DNA of 64,000 nucleotides from Hydrangea macrophylla. Taxonomy: Eukaryota; Streptophyta; Magnoliopsida; Cornales; Hydrangeaceae. The stretch is taken from assembly GCA_033977485.1 (NCBI GenBank), contig CM066990.1, positions 12,826,501-12,890,500 on the forward strand. Direction: 5' to 3'. Under the pieces are notes generated by a model. The model saw nothing but the letters and a program-made list of their open reading frames with translations. It ran no database searches and was not told the DNA's origin. Positions 9,567-20,211 of the stretch are shown in pieces. The stretch's first letter is position 1, and every line of letters begins with the position of its first letter. Both the position numbers and the translations under genes were made by a program.

Positions 9567-10033
9567 TTTTTTTTTTTTTTTTTCGAAAAATTTGGTAAAT
9601 TAAACGAAAAAGGGAGTACAAAAGTACAAGGGGCATACCCCAGGATATACAATAGGCGCAAAAAAATTGTGGAAAGAACCACCACCTAAACAAGCAAAAG
9701 GGAGGGCACAATATCTAAATGAGTACAAAAAGATACCCTGTCAACCCTGAAAACTGCTAGCAACCCTAGGTCAAGCCAATGCGCAAACCGAAGCACAAGA
9801 GGCAAATAACAACCAATAAAAACATAAAAAAAAAAAGGCCCAAAGTTACAAACAAGCAACCTAAAGGCAACCACCATCCACAACCAGTCACATCAATCCA
9901 CAATCAAAAACCAAATCAACATAATCTGCAAACCACAAGCAGCTTTAACACCAGTTACAGAGATATCTATCAATGTGGATATGAGTTTTCCACTTAACCC
10001 TGATTTGAGCATTGATTTGAGAGATTAAATGTT
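9567..10033 (-). other. LINE-B 3' UTR and tail
   Basis: In element orientation: about 450 bp non-coding, then the family tail TCCTGGGGTATGCCCCTTG, then about 60 bp and the poly(A). The GGGG-TATG-CCCC hairpin near 9637 is the probable RT recognition structure. Confidence 0.75.
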
Positions 10034-11071
10034 TCAGAAGAATGCTGGGAGGGTTAAAGATCTTCTTAAAAGTTCTGTGTTTCTCTCTTTCCATATCCCA
10101 TAGACAGTCACTCCAAGGCAAATCTTGGGAATCATTTGTTGAAAGGCTTTCCCTCTAAATCTTTGGTCCATCCAATCCAAAGTAGCAGTCCAATTTTGAC
10201 TTTGCCATATGATGTCACACCTTTTCATTAATTCCTGCCACACAAAAAAAGAGTAAGGACAGTCAAAGAACAAATGGTCATGATTTTCCATATTAGTCTG
10301 GCAAAGCAAACAAACTAAAGGACCGGAGTAAAGCTATAGATTCTATCGTGTGTAGATAAACGATGCTGAGCAGCAAGCCATAGCACAAAAATTTGTCTGG
10401 GGCTACTTCCAGACAACCAAACAGTGTTGTACCAAGGAACTTCATTATCATGATCTCTCAAGTGGTCCCAAGTAAGGAAGGTATTGAACTCTCCATTAGG
10501 AGAAGTAGTCCATTTAACAGAATCCATGCAATTAGTGGGGGAGTAGAAAGTAGATAACACATTTCTAACCTCATTAAGTTCTAAAGAATTTGAAACAGGC
10601 CAATTCCACTCCATCCCTCTAACAATGCTGCTAACCTTAGCATCAATATTAATTGCAGCATCATACACAATTCGATCAGAGAAATGATCTAACAAGGGGC
10701 CCAGGGGGAGCCAATTATCAAACCAAAGGAAAGTGTCATTACCATTCCCAATTCGATGAATTAATAAAGGTTTTGCCACTTCTCTAAGCTTTAATAACTT
10801 TCTCCAATACCAAGAGCATTGGGATGGGAAGTTGGCTTGCCAGAAACTCTTATTTTTAAGCATATACTGTTGTAACCACTTCTTCCATAAGGAATCATTA
10901 GATGGGTTCAAAAGATTTCCAATATGTTTCAAATTTAAGGTCGTATTTTTAAGCATATACTGTTGTAACCCTTCCCTCTTAGGCCTGCACACTTTGGACC
11001 AAGCAACCTTTGCACCAGTAAACTTATCTGTCTTACCAGACCAGAGGAATCTAGACAAAGCTTGGGAAACT
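10034..11071 (-). pseudogene. LINE-B ORF2, C-terminal part (RT thumb, zf-RVT)
   Basis: Resumes at the codons following the 5-bp target duplication of the CRM element. It includes R-F-L-W-S-G, the W-Y-W-R-K-L-L-K-L region and the zf-RVT module (C-L-L-C...H-D-H-L-F-F-D-C). Defects: a patch near 10948-10972 replaces the usual G-G-L-G-F-K-D segment with a copy of a sequence from 90 bp away; a frameshift lies near 10320 just before zf-RVT; the C-terminus is degraded. It is non-functional. Confidence 0.85.
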
Positions 11072-11705
11072 TGATACGAACCCCGCCAATAATGTGACGA
11101 AACCCGTAACACGATTAATGTCTCGGACCGTTCTACTGTCAAATTCAATGGAAACCGCGACCCAACACCTATAACAGATGCGAACCTTGGTATAAAGGAT
11201 GAAGACGCCACAATCAAGGATGGAAAACTCGATTGATAAGTCCAGGTATGAACGCCACAGAGTAAATCTGATAAGTTCGAATAGTTCTTCAAAGAACCAA
11301 AGAGAAAACTCTCACAATATTATTAATGATCAAAACTGAATATTACAAACCCTAAAACTGTTTAAATAGCTGAGGCTTAAAGTTGGGCCCTTTTAAGCCT
11401 ACGAAATATTATGGTCCAATATAATTCATCCCAAAACTAAAATAAAAGGAAACTAATGAATATAAAAAATCCCTAAGTTGGCATGCAAGCCTATAATTTA
11501 TTCTAGAGCTTGAATCATGGACACCCAGCCTTGTGGATCACTAGTATCCTCCTTTGGGCCACTCAGATTAGTCTCAACCCAAATTTGTTGAACCAGCCCA
11601 TTGAGATTGTCCTTGAACCGCTTTGCTCGCGCCCTTGTAACCGGACCAATTGGCACGTGGTTCGGGTCCGCATTCCACCTTGTGCTAGCCGCCATGTTCT
11701 CATCA
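11072..11705 (-). mobile_element. CRM 3' LTR (634 bp)
   Basis: In element orientation it starts TGATGAGAACATGG and ends GTTCGTATCA. The first 69 codons' worth encodes the end of the polyprotein. A TATTTAA-like motif lies near 11365-11374. It shares GAAGACGCCACAATCA (11201-11216) and the terminal TGAT(A/G)CGAACC with sCRM LTRs. Confidence 0.92.
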
Positions 11706-14700
11706 TTCCCCTCCTCTTGAAAAGGATTTGTCCTCAAATCATCACCAACATCAAAAGGAGATAAATCAGCAACATTAAAAGTAGTACTAACATTATACTC
11801 ACCAGGCAACTCTAGCTTGTAGGCATTGTCATTGATGCGCTCAAGAACTTGAAAAGGACCATCGCCTCGGGGAAGCAATTTAGAACGCCTTTGTGCTGGA
11901 AATCTTTCTTTTCGCATGTGTACCCAAACCCAATCTCCAGGTTCAAAGATGATATTACGTCGCCCTTTGTTAGCTTGCGTTGCATATTGCTCCGTTCTTC
12001 GCTCAATATTGAGCCTTGCTTTCTCATGAATCTGCTTAACAAAATCTGCTTTCTTTTTTCCATCTAAATTAACACGCTCAGTCACAGGTAAAGGAGATAA
12101 ATCCAAAGGAGTTAAAGGATTAAAACCATACACAATTTCAAAGGGTGAAAATTTAGTAGCAGAATGGATAGTACGATTATAAGCAAACTCAACATGTGGT
12201 AAACATTCTTCCCATGTTTTGATGTTCTTTTTAATAATAGCCCTTAACAAAGTAGATAAAGTCCTATTTACTACTTCAGTTTGACCATCAGTTTGTGGAT
12301 GACAAGTAGTAGAAAATAATAACTTAGTCCCCAACTTACACCACAAGGTCTTCCAAAAGTAACTCAAGAATTTAGCATCTCTATCCGAAACAATGGTTCT
12401 AGGCATACCATGTAATCTCACAATCTCCTTAAAGAACAAATTAGCAACATGTGAAGCATCATCAGTTTTGTGACATGGAATAAAATGTGCCATCTTGGAA
12501 AATCTATCCACAACCACAAAAATTGAGTCTCGACCGTGTTTAGTCCTTGGTAAACCTAACACAAAATCCATTGAAATATCAATCCATGGTTCACTAGGAA
12601 TTGGAAGAGGTGTGTATAAGCCATGGGGTTGTACTCTAGATTTCGCTCGCCTACATGTGACACATCTACCACAAATTCTCTCAACATCTTGTTTCATGCG
12701 TGGCCAATAGAAGTGTTCTTGTAAAACGGCTAATGTTTTTACTACCCCAAAATGTCCCATTAACCCTCCCCCATGTGACTCTCGCACAAGCAACTCTCTC
12801 ACTGAACAAGTTGGAATGCACAATTTATTTTCTCGAAATAAAAACCCCTCATGCCTATAGAATTTATTATGGGCTGTTTTTTCACAAGATTCAAATTCTT
12901 CACTAAAATCGAGATCTAAAGGATACAATTCCTTAATATGCTCAAAACCAAGAATCTTAGCATCAAGAGTAGAGATTAGAATGTACCTTCGAGAAAGTGC
13001 ATCGGCAACGATGTTCTCCTTACCTTGTTTATATCGAATGACGTATGGAAACGTCTCAATGAATTCAACCCATCGTGCATGCCTCTTGTTCAGCTTGTGT
13101 TGGACTTTAAGGTGCTTTAAAGACTCATGATCGGTGTGAATCACGAACTCTTTAGGCCACAAGTAATGCTGCCATGTCTCCAAAGCTCGAACCAATGCAT
13201 ACATCTCTTTGTCATACGTGGGATAGTTTAAGGCAGCCCCACTTAACTTCTCACTAAAGTATGCAATCGGTCTTCCTTCTTGCATAAGCACGGCGCCAAT
13301 ACCTAAACCTGAAGCATCAAATTCAATTTCAAAAGCTTTTGTAAAGTTAGGTAAAGCAAGTAAAGGTGCATGAGTTAACTTCTCCTTGAGTAATTGAAAT
13401 GCCTTCTCTTGCTCTTCCCCCCATTTGAACCCAACATTTTTCTTGATGACTTCGGTTATCGGTGCAGCTATATTACTGAAGTCTTTCACGAACCTCCTGT
13501 AAAAACTAGCAAGTCCATGAAAACTTCGCACATTACTTACACTAGATGGGCTTGGCCATTCTTGGATAGCACGAATCTTTTCTTCATCAACCTGTATTCC
13601 TTGTGCACACACAACAAAACCAAGAAACACAAGCTTATCGGTGCAAAAAGTGCACTTCTTTAGGTTAGCAAACAACTTTTCATTTCTAAGCACATCTAAC
13701 ATAAGTTTTAAATGCTTCAAATGCTCTTCCAAGTTTTTGCTATAAATCAGGATATCATCAAAATAAACAACTACAAATTTTCCAATGAAAGCACGCAAAA
13801 CATGGTTCATCAATCTCATAAAAGTACTAGGAGCATTAGTTAATCCAAAAGGCATAACTAACCATTCATACAAACCATATTTTGTTTTAAATGCAGTTTT
13901 CCATTCATCACCTTCTTTCATTCTAATTTGATGATACCCACTTTTCAAATCAATCTTAGAAAATATACAAGAACCATGCAACTCATCTAACATATCATCT
14001 AAGCGAGGAATAGGGTGTCGATACTTTACCGTTATGTTGTTGACGGCTCGGCAATCAACGCACATTCTCCACGTCCCATCCTTCTTAGGAACCAAAATCA
14101 CCGGAACGGCGCATGGACTCATACTTTCTCTTACGTACCCCTTTTCCATCAACTCACTAACCTGCTTTTGTAGCTCCTTTGTCTCCTCAAGATTGCTTCT
14201 ATAGGCTGGTCGGTTTGGAATGGTAGCACCGGGCACGAAATCAATTTGATGTTCAATCCCTCGAATAGGGGGTAAACCATGTGGAACCTCCTCGGGAAAG
14301 ATATCACCAAACTCCTGCAAAAGAGAAACAACAGAACTAGGCAAAGATGAGTCAATTTGGTTAGTGTTTAAAAATGCCTCTTTGTACAAAAGTACAATCA
14401 TAGGCTGATTTGAAAACAACGCTCGTTTGATCTCACTCGCTTTTGCATAAAAATTCTTTTTTTGGTTTCCCTCTAATTTTCCCTCAATGGCTGCATTTTT
14501 CTTTTCTTTTTCTCTCTCATTTTTCTCACTCTTTCTCTTTTGTTCACTCTCCCTTTGCAACCTCACTTGATCTTCATAAACTTGCTTCGGTGTCAAAGGC
14601 ACTAAGGTGATTGTCCTTTGATTAAGCACGAACGAGTATTTATTTGTGAAACCATCATGCTTAACACGTCGATCAAATTGCCATGGCCTCCCTAACAACA

Positions 14701-16039
14701 AGTGTCCAGCTTGCATCGGAACCACATCACTCAAAACTTCATCTTCATATTTCCCAATACGAAAAGAAACTAACACCTGTTTAGTTACCCTTACTTCACC
14801 ACTATCATTGAGCCATTGCAATTTATAAGGTCGTGGATGCTTGATTGTTGGCAGCCCTAATTTCTCCACCAAAGTTGTGCTAGCAACGTTAGTACAACTC
14901 CCCCCATCTATGATCACACTACACACCTTATCTTTGACATGACATCTCGTATGAAAGATGTTCTCCCGTTGTGCCTCATCATCTTCCTTAACCTGCATAT
15001 TTAGAGCTCTCCTTGCCACTAACAAATCCCCTTGGGCAGCATACTCTTCATCATCGGCATCCTCCAATGGTGGCACAGATTCGTTGTCATCTTCATCTTC
15101 GGTTTCAATCTCACCATTATCTCGTAACACCATAACTCTCTTGTTCGAACATTGGCTAGCTATATGTCCCCTACCTTGGCACTTAAAACACTTAATATCA
15201 CGGTTCCGAGAAGTAGACGAATCGGATTTACCTTGATTTCCATGGCTGGCCACCTCTTGTTTTTGCTCAGTTTTTGGCTTTACCAAAGGCTGCTTCTCAT
15301 CTCTTTTCCAATTATTTGGTTTCCAAGCGGATGTATTGGAATTTTGGCTTGGATTTTGGCTTGGACGTGTGCTGCTGCCCCTCCTCTTGAGTTGATTCTC
15401 AATTTTAATAGCCATGTGTACCATATCCTCCAACTCAACATAGTGTTGCAATTCCACTGCATTGGCAATTTCCCGATTCAACCCAACTAAGAATCTAGCC
15501 ATTGTAGCCTCTCGATCTTCCTCTACATTCGCTCGAATCATAGCAACTTCCATCTCCTTATAATATTCTTCCACACTCCTATTACCTTGCCTCAAACTTT
15601 GCAACTTGTTGTACAACTCTCGGTAATAATAGCTTGGAACGAACCGCTTCCTCATCACAGTTTTCATATCCTCCCATGTCTCTATTGGACGCTCCCTATT
15701 TCTTCTCCTATTCAACACCAATTGATCCCACCAAATGATAGCATAATCAGAAAATTCAATGGCAGCAAGTTTTACCTTCTTAGCCTCAGAGTAATGGTGG
15801 CAATCAAATACTAATTCTACCTTCTTCTCCCATTCTAGATAGGCTTCCGGATCATTCTTCCCTTGAAACGAAGGAATCTTCATCTTAATACTACCCAAAT
15901 TATTATCTTCCCGGTTCCGAGCTTCTCTAAACCTAACTTCTCTACCCCGACCACCACATCTCCTATGATTATCTATTGACTCCTGATCATTTTCTTCGTC
16001 AAAGTCTCCCCAAAAATACTCCTCTTCTTCAACTCTCAC
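11498..16039 (-). CDS. CRM gag-pol polyprotein (main frame)
   Basis: A 1513-codon frame. Rough residue positions: gag 40-230 (W-E-K-K-V-E, W-W-D-Q-L); CCHC knuckle near 285 (C-x2-C-x4-H-x4-C); aspartic protease near 378 with D-G-G-S rather than the usual D-S/T-G; RT around 640-800 with V-V-Y-F-D-D near 760; RNase H around 910-1020 (F-D-A-S-G, H-T-D-H, A-D-A-L-S-R); integrase with an H-H-C-C finger near 1090-1127 and D, D, E near 1160, 1220 and 1256. The last roughly 69 residues lie in the 3' LTR and carry V-T-R-A-R-A-K-R. The true N-terminus lies upstream behind a frameshift, so the first Met of this frame is not the natural start. It would make virus-like particles, copy the RNA and integrate the DNA. 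Confidence 0.92.
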   Translation of the reverse strand: MRVEEEEYFWGDFDEENDQESIDNHRRCGGRGREVRFREARNREDNNLGSIKMKIPSFQGKNDPEAYLEWEKKVELVFDCHHYSEAKKVKLAAIEFSDYAIIWWDQLVLNRRRNRERPIETWEDMKTVMRKRFVPSYYYRELYNKLQSLRQGNRSVEEYYKEMEVAMIRANVEEDREATMARFLVGLNREIANAVELQHYVELEDMVHMAIKIENQLKRRGSSTRPSQNPSQNSNTSAWKPNNWKRDEKQPLVKPKTEQKQEVASHGNQGKSDSSTSRNRDIKCFKCQGRGHIASQCSNKRVMVLRDNGEIETEDEDDNESVPPLEDADDEEYAAQGDLLVARRALNMQVKEDDEAQRENIFHTRCHVKDKVCSVIIDGGSCTNVASTTLVEKLGLPTIKHPRPYKLQWLNDSGEVRVTKQVLVSFRIGKYEDEVLSDVVPMQAGHLLLGRPWQFDRRVKHDGFTNKYSFVLNQRTITLVPLTPKQVYEDQVRLQRESEQKRKSEKNEREKEKKNAAIEGKLEGNQKKNFYAKASEIKRALFSNQPMIVLLYKEAFLNTNQIDSSLPSSVVSLLQEFGDIFPEEVPHGLPPIRGIEHQIDFVPGATIPNRPAYRSNLEETKELQKQVSELMEKGYVRESMSPCAVPVILVPKKDGTWRMCVDCRAVNNITVKYRHPIPRLDDMLDELHGSCIFSKIDLKSGYHQIRMKEGDEWKTAFKTKYGLYEWLVMPFGLTNAPSTFMRLMNHVLRAFIGKFVVVYFDDILIYSKNLEEHLKHLKLMLDVLRNEKLFANLKKCTFCTDKLVFLGFVVCAQGIQVDEEKIRAIQEWPSPSSVSNVRSFHGLASFYRRFVKDFSNIAAPITEVIKKNVGFKWGEEQEKAFQLLKEKLTHAPLLALPNFTKAFEIEFDASGLGIGAVLMQEGRPIAYFSEKLSGAALNYPTYDKEMYALVRALETWQHYLWPKEFVIHTDHESLKHLKVQHKLNKRHARWVEFIETFPYVIRYKQGKENIVADALSRRYILISTLDAKILGFEHIKELYPLDLDFSEEFESCEKTAHNKFYRHEGFLFRENKLCIPTCSVRELLVRESHGGGLMGHFGVVKTLAVLQEHFYWPRMKQDVERICGRCVTCRRAKSRVQPHGLYTPLPIPSEPWIDISMDFVLGLPRTKHGRDSIFVVVDRFSKMAHFIPCHKTDDASHVANLFFKEIVRLHGMPRTIVSDRDAKFLSYFWKTLWCKLGTKLLFSTTCHPQTDGQTEVVNRTLSTLLRAIIKKNIKTWEECLPHVEFAYNRTIHSATKFSPFEIVYGFNPLTPLDLSPLPVTERVNLDGKKKADFVKQIHEKARLNIERRTEQYATQANKGRRNIIFEPGDWVWVHMRKERFPAQRRSKLLPRGDGPFQVLERINDNAYKLELPGEYNVSTTFNVADLSPFDVGDDLRTNPFQEEGNDENMAASTRWNADPNHVPIGPVTRARAKRFKDNLNGLVQQIWVETNLSGPKEDTSDPQGWVSMIQALE
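11706..11725 (-). other. CRM polypurine tract
   Basis: Read in element orientation: AAGAGGAGGGGAA before TGATGAG. It lies inside the coding frame, since the polyprotein continues through it into the LTR. Confidence 0.8.
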
Positions 16040-16257
16040 TCCCCTCGGTTGAACTCTCTCTCTCTTCTACGTCCATGAGGAGCATTGTTTTGTGGCTGCT
16101 CCACACGTGCATTCTCTACTCTATCTATCCGTTCATGAACTTGTTCCATCTCTGTCCTCAATACCCTCCTCATTTCACCCATTAATGCCTCCAATAGTAG
16201 TTTATGATCAGTCTCTCCCGAAACCTCCCCGGCATTAATTTCGTCTTTATGGGCCAT
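16036..16257 (-). pseudogene. CRM gag N-terminus, separated by a frameshift
   Basis: The ATG at 16257 (M-A-H-K-D-E) opens the natural gag start, with an amphipathic E-M-E-Q-V-H-E-R-I-D-R-V segment. The frame ends in TGA just after a (GA)n run (16052-16064). The main frame picks up on the other side of this run, so a slip in the dinucleotide repeat separates about the first 70 residues from the rest. I cannot tell assembly error from real mutation. Confidence 0.8.
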
Positions 16258-17071
16258 ATTTCGCTGCAAAACAAAGATTAGATAAAAAAAATATACAGTA
16301 CCTCACAACTCTCGCTCACGTGTTTCACTCAACTAGGATGTATCACTCAAGTTCACTCGTGTTTAAACTGAAAATCAATTTGGCTTTTACCCTCTTATGT
16401 GCTCACCACTCTTGCCTTTTTCCACTCGTAGTAATTCTCACTCGGTTCTTATGAAACTGCTCAAACAATGACTAGAATTTCTCAATAACAATCCATACCC
16501 AAACTAGACCAATCAAATTTGGACGCTGAAAGCACGACTAAAAACGAACGCGGATGGCTAGGTTTCCAGAAGCACAAAAAAAATGGAATTTTCGGAAAAA
16601 AAAATTTCGCACTATGGAGTAAGGTCAGATTCGGACTCCTTAGACCCCAAATATCACAAAACAAAAATAAAATTTTAAGCCGAATTTTTGTTTTTTTTTT
16701 TTGTTTTTTTTTTTTTTTTTTTTGGCGGCTTACCGATCTCTTTTCTTCTTTTCTTTTCTTCTCTTTTTTTTTTTTTTTTTGAATAATCAGGCAGACTTCA
16801 CAGTCCACGTATCTGATTCAGAAACCCTAATTCTCGAGAAGGAAAAAAAACCACAATAACAACGATCACGAAAATGAACAAACACGAAGTAACAAGAGCA
16901 AATCACAGATCAGATTCGCAAACCCTAAACACGAAATTCCAGATCGTAATCGAACACCCCTATTTTTTTTTTTATACGGTTCAGAAACGAGAACGAATAA
17001 GAAAACGAACAGAAACAAAAACGAATAAGAACAGAAACGAAAAAGATATGATAAACCTGAGACTAGAACTG
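16258..17071 (-). other. CRM 5' untranslated leader
   Basis: About 0.8 kb between the primer-binding site and gag without credible genes. It holds long A-runs in element orientation (16689-16722, 16767-16781, 16963-16973). The 108- and 87-residue frames here are homopolymer translations. Confidence 0.75.
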
Positions 17072-17083
17072 TGCTCTGATACC
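17072..17083 (-). other. CRM primer-binding site (initiator tRNA-Met)
   Basis: In element orientation TGGTATCAGAGC lies three bases after the 5' LTR end GTATCA, identical to the sCRM primer-binding site. Confidence 0.9.
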
Positions 17084-17086
17084 AAC

Positions 17087-17717
17087 TGATACGAACCCCG
17101 CCAATAATGTGACGAAACCCGTAACACGATTAATGTCTCGGACCGTTCTACTGTCAGATTCAATGGAAACCGCGACCCAACACCTATAACAGATGCGAAC
17201 CTTGGTATAAAGGACGAAGACGCCACAATCAAGGATGGAAAACTCGATTGATAAGTCCAGGTATGAACGCCACAGAGTAAATCTGATAAGTTCGAATAGT
17301 TCTTCAAAGAACCAAAGAGAAAACTCTCACAATATTATTAATGATCAAAACTGAATATTACAAACCCTAAAACTGTTTAAATAGCTGAGGCTTAAAGTTG
17401 GGCCCTTTTAAGCCTACGAAATATTATGGTCCAATATAATTCATCCCAAAACTAAAATAAAAGGAAACTAATGAATATAAAAAATCCCTAAGTTGGCATG
17501 CAAGCCTATAATTTATTCTAGAGCTTGAATCATGGACACCCAGCCTTGTGGATCACTAGTATCCTCTGGGCCACTCAGATTAGTCTCAACCCAAATTTGT
17601 TGAACCAGCCCATTGAGATTGTCCTTGAACCGCTTTGCTCGCGCCCTTGTAACCGGACTAATTGGCACGTGGTTCGGGTCCGCATTCCACCTTGTGCTAG
17701 CCGCCATGTTCTCATCA
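17087..17717 (-). mobile_element. CRM 5' LTR (631 bp)
   Basis: Nearly identical to the 3' LTR. Differences seen: A/G near 17155, T/C near 17215, C/T near 17659, and a missing triplet near 17564, which removes one codon from the LTR-borne tail. It is bounded by AAACT on the outside. Confidence 0.92.
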
Positions 17718-17722
17718 AAACT

Positions 17723-20211
17723 TGCTTGAGGACACCTTTGGGGAGAATGAACAAACCAGCCCAATAGAGTTGGATTCCAGTCAAGACAGAGCTAATAAGT
17801 TGGGCTCTACCTGCATAAGATAAAAATTTAGATTTCCAAGAATTAACCCTAGAGCAAATCTTATTGACCATACCTTCGCAATCTCTTTTTTTCAGTTTTG
17901 AAGTAACAAGGGGGACACCAAGATACTTAACAGGAAGGTTGCCTTGAACAAATTGGAGTGCATTAATGATCTCTTCACACAGATCATCCTCAATACAAGA
18001 AAAGAATAAGCAGCTTTTAGAATTGTTTGCTTGAAGGCCAGATAGATGATAAAATTGGTTAAGAGTAAGCCTAACCGTGTTAGCAGATTCCACATCCCCA
18101 TTAAATAAAATGAGGAGGTCATCCGCAAAGCAAAGGTGAGAGATCCTTAATTTATCACATTTCCAATGATAGGTAAAATGCTCCCTACGAATGTTATGAT
18201 GCAACAGTTGGCTAAGAGAGTCCATAATAATAACAAACAAATAGGGAGAAATATGATCACCTTGTCTTAAACCTTTAGCACCATCAAAGTATCCCACAGA
18301 TTCTCCATTAAAATTAATAGAATACCTTGGAGTAGTGATACAAGCTATAATCCATTTCTTGAGGTTAGGAGGAAAGTTAAGAACTTCAAGTAAATCAATG
18401 AGAAACTCCCAGCTAACACTATCATAGGCCTTCATAAGATCCACCTTAGCTGCAACTCTAGGTTTCCCCTTCTGTTTATGGTAATCTCTAAGGAGATCTT
18501 GGGCTAGAAGGACATTATCACTAATCTTCCTACCCTTCACAAAAGCCGACTGGGCTTTATCAATGAGGTTAGGGAGAATAATTTGGAGTCTGCTAGCAAT
18601 AATCTTAGATGTGCATTTATAAATGGTATTACAGCATGAAATGGGTCTAAAGTCGCCCATCTTAGAGGGGTTGGTAACCTTGGGAATCAATGCAACAAGG
18701 GTAGTGTTAGATTCCCTTAACAATTCTCCAGTAATAAAAAATTCTTTAACAGCCTCAATAATAGAGGGACCAATGGTGGCCCAAGAATCCTTGAAGAAAA
18801 AGGCATTAAACCCATCAGGGCCCGGGGCTTTGTTACTATGTAAACTGAAAAAGGCCTTTTTAATATCATCATTCGAGGGTATCCTATCAAGGTTAGCCTT
18901 TAACTCATCAGGGATCCTCTTATGGACAAAAGACCTAACGATATCTATCCCAGGATAGTTAAGGTTAGCAGGAGTACCAAGTAAATTATGAAAGTATCTA
19001 ACAGCTTCCCCTTTGGCTTCATCACAATTGGAAGTGAAGTTACCATTAGGTTTTTCAAGAACAGTAATCCTTTTAAAATTCCTCCTTTCTTTTATGGATA
19101 AATGGAAATATTTGGAATTTTTGTCACCCACCTCAAGCCATTATAATCTAGATTTTTGTTTAAGAATTTCTTCTTCAATCCAAATGGCTTCATGGTATTT
19201 ATCCAGACAAGGTTTGAATTGATCAATTAAAATCTTATTGCTAGGATCATGAAGTAAAGAAGATTGCAAAATTTTAAGGTCCTCCCTAGCTTTATCAGCG
19301 TTGATCTTTTCTTGGCCAAGAGATTTCTTCCCAAGTTTTTTCAGCTCTTGCTTAAGGATTCTGAGCTTATGGCAAATTTGGTACTGGGCAGTACCTTCAA
19401 CTCTTTGATTCCAAGCATTAGTAACAAGTGCAGAGTAGTTATCCAATTTAGTCCAATAATTATAAAATTTAAAGGCCCTACCCTTTCTTCTAAGATTCTT
19501 ATCAATATGGACAAGGATAGGAGAGTGATCAGACATACTTGGAGCTTGGAAATGAGCAAAAGAGTCCGAGAAGTGATCAAGCCAAGTCTGGTTTACTAAG
19601 GCTCTATCAAGTTTCCTTTGAGTGAAGTCTGGCCTTCCATATCTTCTATTACTCCAAGTAAATAATTCACCAACATATCTAAGATCAACTAAGCAACAGT
19701 CATTAGTAACTTTAGTGAAATTGTACATGTCATTATCCCAACCATGATTAGTATCCGAAATTTCATCAGGGTTCAAAGTAACATTAAAGTCACCAAGAGT
19801 GATATAGTTAATATTAAGAGTACTAGCATGAATAGATCTTAATTCTGACCAGAGTTCACCTCGAGCGAGGCCAGTATTGTAACCATAAACAAAAGAGGCT
19901 TCCATGTAAATAGATTTATCATCACTCTCAATGCTCACATGGATGAGTTGAGAAGTGGTTTTAAGAACTTTAAGGCAAATCTTATCGGCATTCCAGCCGA
20001 TCCAAATTCTACCAGCAGAGCTAGTGCTACTATTAGAAACAAAATCCCAGTTTTTGAAAACTTTTTTCTTAATAACATCCTCATTAGTTTGCTTTACCTT
20101 AGTTTCCACAATACTTAAGACATCAATATTATTATCATAAATAAACTTAGCAACTTCGGATTGCTTATAGGCAAGGTTAAGACCTCTAACATTCCAGCAG
20201 CTAACTATCAT
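17723..20211 (-). pseudogene. LINE-B ORF2, endonuclease and RT
   Basis: Starts at the ATG overlapping the ORF1 stop. The endonuclease is complete (S-C-W-N-V-R-G-L-N, G-D-F-N-V-T-L, R-A-L-V-N-Q, S-D-H-S-P). A TAA at 19141 replaces a Gln codon in the linker. RT then runs in one frame with A-P-G-P-D-G, A-K-V-D-L-M-K-A-Y-D, G-L-R-Q-G-D-H and the catalytic F-A-D-D-L-L. It stops at L-K-Q-V, where the CRM 5' LTR begins. Confidence 0.9.

Larger units (their letters stand above)
11072..17717 (-). mobile_element. Near-complete CRM-like Ty3/gypsy chromovirus, 6.6 kb
   Basis: Complete structure: two LTRs, primer-binding site, gag-pol, polypurine tract and a perfect 5-bp target duplication AAACT (11067-11071 and 17718-17722). 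It sits in LINE-B ORF2. CRM features: initiator tRNA-Met priming, an integrase C-terminus of the [10 protein letters not shown] type without a classical chromodomain, and a coding frame that runs into the 3' LTR. The LTRs differ by 3 substitutions and one 3-bp indel by eye, so it is young. One frameshift near the start of gag is the only coding lesion I see. Confidence 0.9.

Noticed and set aside
11498..11764. Separate small gene at the LTR end (also 17513-17764)
   Set aside because: It is the LTR-encoded C-terminal tail of the CRM polyprotein; the copy in the 5' LTR is its duplicate and is not an independent gene.
16680..16790. Lys/Phe-rich 87- and 108-residue frames in the CRM leader
   Set aside because: Produced by long homopolymer runs in the untranslated leader.
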